Origin: a virus | Length of the DNA: 40,232 bases | IMG/VR virus record: IMGVR_UViG_3300025117_000526 | Location: 1-40,232 of that record | Direction: 5' to 3' (one strand) | In this document: positions 7,784 to 14,102 of the stretch, in pieces | Numbering within the stretch: the stretch's first letter is position 1 | How the letters are laid out: the number at the start of each line of letters is the position of its first letter | The notes under the pieces: model-generated | The model's database searches: none | Seen by the model: only the letters and a program-made list of their open reading frames with translations | Told to the model about the DNA's origin: nothing | Position numbers and translations under genes: made by a program

Positions 7784-9271
7784 ATGGTAGTTGATCAATT
7801 AGTTAAGGTAAAATGGAACGGTGCAAATAAAAATTATTACGTTTCAAAAGGTTATAAATACACTAAACTTGGTGATGAGTTTGAAGTAGCGGTTAATGAC
7901 CTATCAGTAGGTAGTCATTCATCAGTTAGGTTCGTCTGTGACTATTGTAATGGCAAGAACCAAGTGGAAGAAAATAGCAATTGGAAAGTATATAAGCAAT
8001 TATTGGTACAGAGAAAAAAGAATAATAAAGATTGTTGTAACCATGATGATTGTAAAATGAAAAAACATTGGGAAATGCGAATGATTAATGTGGTTAAAAA
8101 TAAGAATACTTTGGGAGATAAATACCCTCATTTGATTGAAGAATGGTCTAATAAGAACCCTAAATCCCCTTTTGAGTATACAGTTGCTTCTGAGTATAAA
8201 GTGTGGTGGAAGTGTAAAGAAAAAGGACACGAATGGGAATCACATGTTAAAAATCGAACTGTACATAGTACAGGGTGTCCCTATTGTGCTGGAGTTTTAG
8301 TATGCGATGATACATCCTTAGCGTTTACCCATCCTACATTAGTAAGAGAATGGCATCCTACAAAAAATGTTGAAATTTCCCCATACGGCATCTCAAAAGG
8401 TAGTCAAAAGAAAGTTTGGTGGCTTGGCGAATGTGGGCATGAGTGGGAATCTGACGTAACTCATAGAGTGCATGGTAAAGGATGCCCCTTTTGTAGTGGC
8501 AGAAAAGTAAATAGTGACAACTGTTTGACTAACAACAGTCCACATATTGCTTCTCAATGGAATTATGAGAAAAACTTAGATATTACTCCAGACCATGTTA
8601 CTTGTGGAAGCAATAGAATGGCTTGGTGGATTTGCGACGAAGGACATGAGTGGGAAGCGGTAATATCTTCACGAGCAGCGAATGGGAACGGATGCCCTTA
8701 TTGTACAGGAAGAAAAGTTAATCAAGATAATTGTTTAGTCACGCTTAATCCAATATTGGCTCTGGATTGGAATTTTAAGAAAAATGAGTTAACTCCTTTT
8801 GAGATCACCGCAGGTAGTAACAAGATAGTTTGGTGGATTTGTAGTATTTGTTCTCACGAATGGGAGTCAACAGTCTCTAATAGAACAATCGGGAATGGTT
8901 GCCCACAATGCAAGGAATCCAAAGGTGAAAAAACAGTTAGAAGTTTCCTTGAGAGGAATAGAGTTAAATTTATAACGCAATATGGGTTCGCAAATTTACT
9001 CGGCATCGGTGGAAAGAATCTGAAATTCGATTTTGCTATTTTTGATAATAAAGAGAATCTATTATTATTAGTAGAGTATGATGGTGAGTTCCATTTCAGA
9101 AAAATATATAAAGATGATGGATATGAAATGATTGTCATTCATGATAAACGCAAAAATACATTTTGTGAGAACAACAGGATTCCACTTTTAAGGATTCCTT
9201 ATTGGGAATTTGATAATATCGACTCTATATTACAAAAAGAATTAAATAAATATAAGATTACATTTAGTTAA
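7784..9271 (+). CDS. zinc-ribbon (DUF4379 x4) endonuclease, EDxHD/Vsr-like
   Basis: The 495-residue product begins with a domain of about 60 residues (VKWNGANKNYYVSKGYKYTK) that is shared with the endonuclease at 36969. Four DUF4379-type zinc ribbons follow, each WWxC...GHEWE...GCPYC-like, at roughly residues 143-170, 211-240, 278-308 and 347-375. The C-terminal part (LKFDFAIFD, LLLVEYDGEFHF, RIPYWEF) carries the E-x-D-G-x-x-H pattern of EDxHD nucleases, the fold of Vsr and of phage homing endonucleases. It is probably a free-standing homing or site-specific nuclease. The ATG at 7784 follows AAAGGAGAG. A TTG six bases upstream is the alternative start. Confidence 0.75.
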   Translation: MVVDQLVKVKWNGANKNYYVSKGYKYTKLGDEFEVAVNDLSVGSHSSVRFVCDYCNGKNQVEENSNWKVYKQLLVQRKKNNKDCCNHDDCKMKKHWEMRMINVVKNKNTLGDKYPHLIEEWSNKNPKSPFEYTVASEYKVWWKCKEKGHEWESHVKNRTVHSTGCPYCAGVLVCDDTSLAFTHPTLVREWHPTKNVEISPYGISKGSQKKVWWLGECGHEWESDVTHRVHGKGCPFCSGRKVNSDNCLTNNSPHIASQWNYEKNLDITPDHVTCGSNRMAWWICDEGHEWEAVISSRAANGNGCPYCTGRKVNQDNCLVTLNPILALDWNFKKNELTPFEITAGSNKIVWWICSICSHEWESTVSNRTIGNGCPQCKESKGEKTVRSFLERNRVKFITQYGFANLLGIGGKNLKFDFAIFDNKENLLLLVEYDGEFHFRKIYKDDGYEMIVIHDKRKNTFCENNRIPLLRIPYWEFDNIDSILQKELNKYKITFS

Positions 9272-9306
9272 GTGGCACATAAAAGTGTGCCACTCATTTT
9301 TTTTTA
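9271..9306 (+). terminator. intrinsic terminator of the endonuclease gene
   Basis: AGTGGCACA and TGTGCCACT form a perfect nine-pair stem with a six-base loop, followed by CATTTTTTTTT. It also separates this gene from the convergent polytopic membrane gene. Confidence 0.9.
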
Positions 9307-10455
9307 TAAAAGGTCATTTATATACCTTCTCCCGTGTTTCTTTCTCAAACTTGAAATTTGTGCTAGTTTATCCTGCCTCATTTTTTTGAAATAATGTGTG
9401 GGTTTGAATTTCTTCAACGTTAGGGTATCGTAAATGCCTATAGCTGATTTTTTGTATGAATCGTACATGTCTTGTACGTCTGATTCACCCCTCGCATATG
9501 ACCTGACAAATGATGGTGGATTACTTAATCTGAAAAGGGCTCCAAGAATTATGAGCGTTTTATAGACCCAATAATCGGCTGATATAAATCTCGCTCCATA
9601 TAGGAATACTCCCATTAAGGTAATGAATGTTGCGAATACTAATTGGATAACGGACAGTCTCTTAATCTCATTCCACCACTGAGAATGTAAATGTCTGTGT
9701 CGGTCAAATATCCATGCTGTAAGTGCTAATGGAGATACTGTACAAAGTACGAAAAGATCAAACCAGCGTCTACCTCCTTGTAATAAAATCGGGATTAATA
9801 AGCCTAATGCAACTACATCAAATAAAATCATTCCAAGTAAATCCACACCGCTTAACGAAATTAGATTATTTATCTCATTGCTCTCGAACAGCTTCCCTCC
9901 CATGCTGATAATTCCTCTTGTTAGTTTATTTATAAATTGGAATCCTTTTTCAAATAAGAATGGAGTGAATCCTGCTACTGCAATTACTAATGGGAAACGT
10001 TTCATGATTGTCTGGAAATCAGTATACCTTGTTTTTGCAACCTTACTAATCATCTGTTGGAAAGATTCATACATGGTAAGTAAAATGACAATGCTTATGG
10101 ATATTATGGAGAATATCATTGTTGTTCCATTTGTGTATGATCCATTGAATATGAAACTCGGAGTCTGTAATCCAACTAGCATTAACATTTTGAAAATGAA
10201 GGCAAATATGTCAATCGAGAAATCGTATACATGTTGTGGAAATTCTTTAAACCAATCATATGTTGCATTAAACTTATCGGCTGCAGAACCAATCCTTTCC
10301 CCCATACTTTGATTGCCATATGCTTCCCCACTGAATACTCCCTTCTTCACATTTCCCCTTTCAATAAATGATTCAGCATAAGCAAAGTTAGCAAACAGGA
10401 ATGACGATGAAACTGCGGTAGCTGGAATGACTATACGCTTTAAGAAACTCCGAAC
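9304..10455 (-). CDS. polytopic membrane protein, VirB6/TrbL-like; start unresolved
   Basis: The frame has a signal peptide (FLKRIVIPATAVSSSFLFANFAYA, cleaved before ES), a periplasm-like segment and at least five hydrophobic helices (near FIFKMLMLVGL, MIFSIISISIVILL, LLGMILFDVVALGLLIPILL, VIQLVFATFITLMG and TLIILGALF), then a basic C-terminal tail. This layout resembles VirB6/TrbL-type channel proteins of conjugation systems. No ATG, GTG or TTG lies at the expected start near 10440-10455. The frame is open back to a GTG at 10665 and an ATG at 10572, but those lie inside the upstream gene and have no ribosome site. The start given is where coding character begins. Confidence 0.6.
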   Translation of the reverse strand, partial: VRSFLKRIVIPATAVSSSFLFANFAYAESFIERGNVKKGVFSGEAYGNQSMGERIGSAADKFNATYDWFKEFPQHVYDFSIDIFAFIFKMLMLVGLQTPSFIFNGSYTNGTTMIFSIISISIVILLTMYESFQQMISKVAKTRYTDFQTIMKRFPLVIAVAGFTPFLFEKGFQFINKLTRGIISMGGKLFESNEINNLISLSGVDLLGMILFDVVALGLLIPILLQGGRRWFDLFVLCTVSPLALTAWIFDRHRHLHSQWWNEIKRLSVIQLVFATFITLMGVFLYGARFISADYWVYKTLIILGALFRLSNPPSFVRSYARGESDVQDMYDSYKKSAIGIYDTLTLKKFKPTHYFKKMRQDKLAQISSLRKKHGRRYINDLL

Positions 10456-10967
10456 GGATTCAAGAAGTGGCTGAAGTTTCCTAGTAGGAGAGTGATTACG
10501 TAATAAAGTAAGAATACCAGTGGAGTTGCGATTAATATTTGAATGAATCCTTTTATGATGTCGGTAGTCCATTCTACTGATTCTTTTTTCTTCCTGAATT
10601 GTCTCATTACCCCTGCTGCGATTATTAGTAAGACGGTCAGTAGGATTGAACCTCCCAATGCCCACTTGATTAATTCCAATATTGGCTCGATTAAATCTAC
10701 AGGTAATCCTGTGTTTACTACTTGTTGTGTCTGTGAAGTCACAGCACTTGCCATTGACTTTGATGATAGGCTTAGGAAACTGATTACTGTGCTGATGGTT
10801 GCTTTGAGTATTCTTGTGTATTCCTTTCGCTTCCTTGATGGAAGATTTATCACCTCCTCTACTTGTATTTTGCTTGGAAAATTTACCGTACCAACTTTGA
10901 ATGAAGAAAGGTTATAATTAAGATAAGCTTTTGGCTCTCTCACGCAAAACGCTACTGTGATTGTCAT
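10440..10967 (-). CDS. two-helix secreted/membrane protein, VirB2/TrbC-pilin-like
   Basis: From about residue 40 the product has a basic n-region (SRKRKEYTRILK), a hydrophobic segment, a possible cleavage site (SMASA), then two membrane helices (WALGGSILLTVLLIIAAGVM and ILIATPLVFLLYYVITLLL) around a charged loop. This is the architecture of VirB2/TrbC-type pilin subunits, though small membrane proteins of other kinds share it. The only canonical start with a plausible site is the ATG at 10967 (after AAGGGTG), which overlaps the previous gene by 50 bases. A much better GAGGAGGTG site at 10851-10859 is followed only by ATA AAT CTT in frame. Translation may begin there at a non-standard codon. 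Confidence 0.6.
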   Translation of the reverse strand: MTITVAFCVREPKAYLNYNLSSFKVGTVNFPSKIQVEEVINLPSRKRKEYTRILKATISTVISFLSLSSKSMASAVTSQTQQVVNTGLPVDLIEPILELIKWALGGSILLTVLLIIAAGVMRQFRKKKESVEWTTDIIKGFIQILIATPLVFLLYYVITLLLGNFSHFLNPFGVS

Positions 10968-11097
10968 CTTTATCACCCTTCTTCTTAGATTTTAATTCAA
11001 AGTTATGGAAATAATTAAGCATGGAAGATGCTCCAATACCAATTCCCAATGAAACTGCTATTTTCAATGCCGATCCAACTATAAACATGGAAGCCAT
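10918..11097 (-). CDS. small single-helix membrane protein (59 aa)
   Basis: The product has one glycine-rich hydrophobic helix (FIVGSALKIAVSLGIGIGAS) followed by a charged, Lys-rich cytosolic-type tail of about 28 residues. The ATG follows AAAAGGAGTGAAG. It heads the membrane cassette that continues with the pilin-like and polytopic genes, so it is probably another component of that complex. It was not matched to a named family. Confidence 0.7.
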   Translation of the reverse strand: MASMFIVGSALKIAVSLGIGIGASSMLNYFHNFELKSKKKGDKDDNHSSVLRERAKSLS

Positions 11098-11136
11098 TTT
11101 GCTTCACTCCTTTTGTTTTTCTTGCTGTATTGTATT

Positions 11137-11158
11137 CACATTGTATTCGCCTAGAAAA
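11137..11158. repeat. tandem ATTGTATTC repeats upstream of the membrane cassette
   Basis: Two copies of ATTGTATTC lie 11 bp apart upstream of the 59-residue gene. One helical turn of spacing suits a regulator site, possibly for the XRE protein encoded next to it. Confidence 0.35.
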
Positions 11159-11190
11159 TTGTCCTATTCAAGTTATAAAAACTTTTTTAC

Positions 11191-11613
11191 TTATTCCTCA
11201 ACTCGGTACAGAATCTTATTCAATGGTGGGCATTCCAAAGCTATCCAAATACGGAGAAAATAATCTAATGAAGGTTGATTCTTGTTTTTGACAATGAGAC
11301 TGATGTTAGATGGACTGATTCCTGATTTCTCAGCCAGCATTTGTTGTGATATTCCTTTCTTATCCATATAGTCCTTAATGGTGTTCTGGAGTCTATATGG
11401 TTTACCTAAGTCACTCAGACCTGATAAATCTAATTGATGTTTAATTAACTTAATATGAGTAATTACACTACCTGTAATAAATTCTTCAATTGATCTAGGA
11501 GTATTCTGGTCAATGTAAAGAATATCCTTTACCTTCTTGTAATGTACAATTGTTTCAATTTCCTTTATTACATCTGATGAAAGATACAATTTAACTTCTT
11601 GAAAATTTTGCAT
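11191..11613 (-). CDS. HTH (XRE) regulator with extra N-terminal domain (140 aa)
   Basis: The C-terminal half is a helix-turn-helix: LQNTIKDYMDKKGISQQMLAEKSG then ISPSNISLIVKNKNQPSLDY. The N-terminal 75 or so residues (LYLSSDVIKEIETIVHYKKV..., IDQNTPRSIEEFI) form a separate, unrecognised domain. AAAAGGAG lies 12 bases before the ATG used here; an in-frame TTG four codons upstream abuts the site too closely. It precedes the membrane cassette on the same strand and is likely to regulate it. Confidence 0.75.
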   Translation of the reverse strand: MQNFQEVKLYLSSDVIKEIETIVHYKKVKDILYIDQNTPRSIEEFITGSVITHIKLIKHQLDLSGLSDLGKPYRLQNTIKDYMDKKGISQQMLAEKSGISPSNISLIVKNKNQPSLDYFLRIWIALECPPLNKILYRVEE

Positions 11614-11672
11614 GTATAAACTCAACTCCTTTTGGTCATCCTAAGTTTAAATAAATCAACAGGGGGATTCAG

Positions 11673-11744
11673 ATGATACTCCATAAACGTGACTCAGACG
11701 AACTAATTGATGAAATATTTGACAATGCAAAAGACAATAAATGA
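11673..11744 (+). CDS. micro-ORF (23 aa)
   Basis: A 23-codon frame (MILHKRDSDELIDEIFDNAK...) starts six bases after AGGGGG and stops ten bases before the next gene, whose ribosome site it overlaps. It is strongly charged and could be a leader that couples translation to the 50-residue gene. Nothing else supports it. Confidence 0.4.
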   Translation: MILHKRDSDELIDEIFDNAKDNK

Positions 11745-11754
11745 GGTGACAATT

Positions 11755-11907
11755 ATGGGTGGTTTTGGATTCTTTACAGATGATCGTTTAGCATGGCAGA
11801 TTGAATTTGAAAAGTTGAGCAAAGTTGACTTTGACCGATTAGGTATTGAGAAAGATAAAATGTACAATGCTCTTGAGAAGTTGTATGACTGGAGAGTAAT
11901 CCGTTGA
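11755..11907 (+). CDS. hypothetical small protein (50 aa)
   Basis: The 50-residue product (MGGFGFFTDDRLAWQIEF..., ending YDWRVIR) starts at an ATG behind GAGGTGAC. It is soluble and unrecognised. Its last 69 bases are antisense to the end of the M23 peptidase gene, so the two genes converge and overlap. Together with the micro-ORF it forms a short rightward unit inside a leftward region, divergent from the XRE gene at 11191. Confidence 0.55.
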   Translation: MGGFGFFTDDRLAWQIEFEKLSKVDFDRLGIEKDKMYNALEKLYDWRVIR

Positions 11908-12417
11908 TGAGAGTAAATGGATAAAGTGTAATTTAACACTTGAGATAAATCCACCTACTAAATCCATATGTTGATGCATGTAGTCGAAGAAGTTTATTTT
12001 CATATGAGTTGCTTGCTGTGCGATAAAGTTTGCATCGTTCATATGCTGAATATTTTCCAAATAGGAGGAGGGGTCTAAATACCTTCCTCCTTCTTTGACT
12101 GAAAAATGGAGATGACTTCCAGTTGAGAACCCTGTATTTCCTGCATGACCAATCAATTCACCGACATTAACGTGTTGACCATTTTGAACAGTGAAATCGT
12201 TAAGGTGTCCGTAGATTAAAGTCTTTCCATTTTCCATGTCAATGAAGACGGTTCGACCAGCATTTAAATTTCCATAATCAGCAAGTCGAATTGTTCCCTC
12301 GCCAACTGCTTTAATTGGCTCTCCAATTTCCATCTTCAGATCAATTCCAGAATGAGGTCTATTTCTAAAGTTTTCTAGCTGTCCGTATCTACTCGTAATC
12401 TTATACACGTTAATCAC
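11839..12417 (-). CDS. M23 (LytM-like) metallopeptidase
   Basis: The product of about 192 residues has the M23 zinc site: HSGID (His22, Asp26), then GHAGNTGFSTGSHLHF with the paired HLH. These enzymes cut peptide cross-links in peptidoglycan. No signal peptide is present, so export must use another route, or the protein acts with the membrane cassette, as the wall-opening hydrolases of Gram-positive conjugation systems do. The C-terminal 60 residues are amphipathic to hydrophobic and unusual for the family. The start is GTG; a second GTG three codons on is possible. Confidence 0.8.
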   Translation of the reverse strand: MINVYKITSRYGQLENFRNRPHSGIDLKMEIGEPIKAVGEGTIRLADYGNLNAGRTVFIDMENGKTLIYGHLNDFTVQNGQHVNVGELIGHAGNTGFSTGSHLHFSVKEGGRYLDPSSYLENIQHMNDANFIAQQATHMKINFFDYMHQHMDLVGGFISSVKLHFIHLLSSTDYSPVIQLLKSIVHFIFLNT

Positions 12418-12450
12418 ATTTCCTTTCCTGAGAATAATAATTTTATAGTT

Positions 12451-12578
12451 TCATTACTCAAAATCTAAGGTGTCATTTTCTCGTTACTCGGTAATGAGTA
12501 ATTACTGAGAGCGTTAAATCGGCTGAGTAACGAAATCCAGTAACGAAATTGGATAGTCGGTAACGAGGTCAGTAACGA
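12451..12578. repeat. GTAACGA iteron array, candidate centromere
   Basis: GTAACGA occurs at 12527, 12540, 12560 and 12572. Inverted or variant copies lie at 12451 (TCATTAC), 12481 (TCGTTAC), 12491 (GTAATGA) and 12499 (GTAATTAC, palindromic). The array lies directly downstream of the ParR-like gene, in a gap without coding potential. ParR-type proteins bind such arrays in type II partition systems, so this is the likely parC/parN equivalent. Confidence 0.7.
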
Positions 12579-12600
12579 AAATTAGTTATAGAGATATAGT

Positions 12601-12819
12601 TTATATGAGTTGTCTTAGATATTCTTTATCGACTACTGGACTAGTAGATTGGGATATTGGAACAACCTTTCTCCCCTCTTCCACTTTCCCACATTTAGTT
12701 TGTTCAATTAACCTTTTAACAAACTTAGAGAAACATTTCTGCTTTATTGCTAATTCGTATAGCTCCAATTCCCAAGGATCATCCAATGCAAAGGAAACCG
12801 ATTTGACTTTCCTACTCAT
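12601..12819 (-). CDS. ParR/AlfB-like partition adaptor (72 aa)
   Basis: The 72-residue product has a ribbon-helix-helix-like N-terminus: VKSVSFALDDPWELELYELA then KCFSKFVKRLIEQ. A polar tail follows, which in ParR and AlfB proteins contacts the actin filament. Its start overlaps the end of the actin gene by eight bases, the usual arrangement for such pairs. The repeat array just downstream is its probable binding site. The call rests on context as much as on sequence. Confidence 0.7.
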   Translation of the reverse strand: MSRKVKSVSFALDDPWELELYELAIKQKCFSKFVKRLIEQTKCGKVEEGRKVVPISQSTSPVVDKEYLRQLI

Positions 12820-13642
12820 AGATATTCACCGCCACTATATAGAAAGCAATTGCATTAGCATAAATTGGATTTACATATTGACCATTGAATACTGGATATA
12901 AAACTTCTACATTGGTGAAGTATTCTTTAATATGAGGTAACACGGTTTCAGCAATTCCACCTACAAGTAAAACTTTGTCATCTGCAGACCATTTCTTTAA
13001 CGTGTGAGTTGCTACCCCTCTTGAGAGTGATTTAAGACTGTCTGATTTGTTTGTATTGACACCGAAGGGGATAGTTCCAGATTCCCTATCAACGTAACGA
13101 GAATCAATAACTGTGGCGAAATTGACCGTTCCTGAGCCAATGTCTAGGATTCTTACCTTGCCTTGGCTCGGATTTGACCAGAATGATGTAACCCCTTCTG
13201 CAGCTACTTCTACTTTGGAAATATTGAACGACCTCTCTATTCCATTGACAGTGATTACATGTTCCCCTTTTAGCATTGATTTGATTTTCTCTTTTTCTTC
13301 TATAGAATGATTGGATATTGGCTGACCTACTACAATTTCAAAATTTGAATCGGATACCTTATAAGTTTCGCAATATCTGTGAATCCCAATTAACACTCTA
13401 AGTTTAGTATCTCTGTGCATTTTAGACATCCCCATTAAACTTCCACCGAATTCAGACTCATACTCTGCTAATGATCCAGCAAACCCTTTCTCCCCTTCGT
13501 ATTCAAAAACCATATCATCATAACCGTGTTGTTGTTGAAGTTTGATTTCTCTTGCCTCCCCTATTGCTGAATTGAAATGAAGTAATCCTTTATCTCCGCA
13601 AATTTTCACAGCATAGTTTCCAGCATCAATTCCGATTTTCAT
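12812..13642 (-). CDS. ParM/AlfA-like plasmid-segregation actin
   Basis: The 276-residue product has the actin-fold nucleotide motifs: phosphate-1 IGIDAGNYAVKI at the start, phosphate-2 RILDIGSGTVNFATV near residue 165 and the adenosine-binding VLLVGGIAETV near residue 235. Such proteins form filaments that push plasmid copies apart. The length is close to AlfA of Bacillus plasmid pLS32 and shorter than ParM. The ATG at 13642 is chosen because it follows GGAGGG; an ATG 33 bases upstream has no such site. It is followed by the ParR-like gene and repeats, making a complete type II partition locus. Confidence 0.85.
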   Translation of the reverse strand: MKIGIDAGNYAVKICGDKGLLHFNSAIGEAREIKLQQQHGYDDMVFEYEGEKGFAGSLAEYESEFGGSLMGMSKMHRDTKLRVLIGIHRYCETYKVSDSNFEIVVGQPISNHSIEEKEKIKSMLKGEHVITVNGIERSFNISKVEVAAEGVTSFWSNPSQGKVRILDIGSGTVNFATVIDSRYVDRESGTIPFGVNTNKSDSLKSLSRGVATHTLKKWSADDKVLLVGGIAETVLPHIKEYFTNVEVLYPVFNGQYVNPIYANAIAFYIVAVNIYE

Positions 13643-13677
13643 GTTGTTCCCTCCTGTGTTACCATTGTCATTCAATC

Positions 13678-13747
13678 GTATGACATTTTCGATAAAGACA
13701 AGGTAAAATGATGTTTTTGTATGACTACTGTATTATTTATGTCATAC
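13678..13747. repeat. GTATGAC repeats upstream of the actin gene
   Basis: GTATGAC occurs at 13678-13684 and 13719-13725, with an inverted GTCATAC at 13741-13747. They lie in the actin gene's upstream region and may be an operator that is distinct from the GTAACGA array. Confidence 0.4.
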
Positions 13748-13813
13748 CGAGTGAAAGTTTGCGTGTCCAGTTTAAAAATAAAAAGATATTTTATTATTTT
13801 TGCAGAAAAGGTA

Positions 13814-13842
13814 TTGATTAAATATAAATAATTTAATATAAT
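13814..13842 (+). promoter_or_regulatory. promoter of the YonO-like polymerase operon
   Basis: TTGATT and a perfect TATAAT are 17 bases apart. The spacer and -10 box belong to a 20-bp element (13825-13844) that recurs identically at 32127 and with one change at 26263. Confidence 0.8.
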
Positions 13843-13844
13843 AA
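13825..13844 (+). repeat. 20-bp element TAAATAATTTAATATAATAA, copy 1
   Basis: It holds the near-palindrome TAAATAATTTA next to the -10 box. It could be a repressor operator within the promoter spacer or a recognition element for the phage polymerase. Confidence 0.6.
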
Positions 13845-13910
13845 GTATGTACCAACTAATAGTAATGTTTCAGTTTTATATATAACCCATCTAAGACAGG
13901 AGGTGAAAGA

Positions 13911-14102
13911 ATGGAAACACTCAAATTTAATTCGGAAGAGGTGATCTCTTTTTTAGAAACAATCGTTTCTGATGAGACAGCCAATGAAGAACAAGAAGAA
14001 TTACTACAAGATTATATGTGGTCAGGAAAGTTAAAAAGAAATAATTATACATATAAGTTTACAATTTCTCAAATGAGGAAGTTGTGGAATGAAAGATACT
14101 AA
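13911..14102 (+). CDS. hypothetical protein before the polymerase (63 aa)
   Basis: A 63-residue acidic product (METLKFNSEEVISFLETIV...) starts at an ATG behind AGGAGGTGA and overlaps the polymerase start by 14 bases. The end (YKFTISQMRKLWNERY) is amphipathic. It was not recognised; SPbeta also has small genes beside yonO, so it may be a positional counterpart. Overlap suggests translational coupling with the polymerase. Confidence 0.75.
   Translation: METLKFNSEEVISFLETIVSDETANEEQEELLQDYMWSGKLKRNNYTYKFTISQMRKLWNERY

Noticed and set aside
9878-10312. A 144-codon plus-strand open frame opposite the polytopic membrane gene
   Set aside because: It has no ribosome site and its protein is not gene-like; the minus strand has a signal peptide and well-formed membrane helices, so this is an antisense shadow. 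The same applies to 10543-10917 plus.
5058-12417. A complete type IV secretion or conjugation system
   Set aside because: No VirB4 ATPase, relaxase or transfer origin was recognised in the window; only partial, architecture-based similarities are present.
12451-12578. GTAACGA repeats as a small CRISPR array
   Set aside because: The units are seven bases long, occur in both orientations and have irregular 10-20 bp spacing, and no cas gene is present. A partition site fits better.
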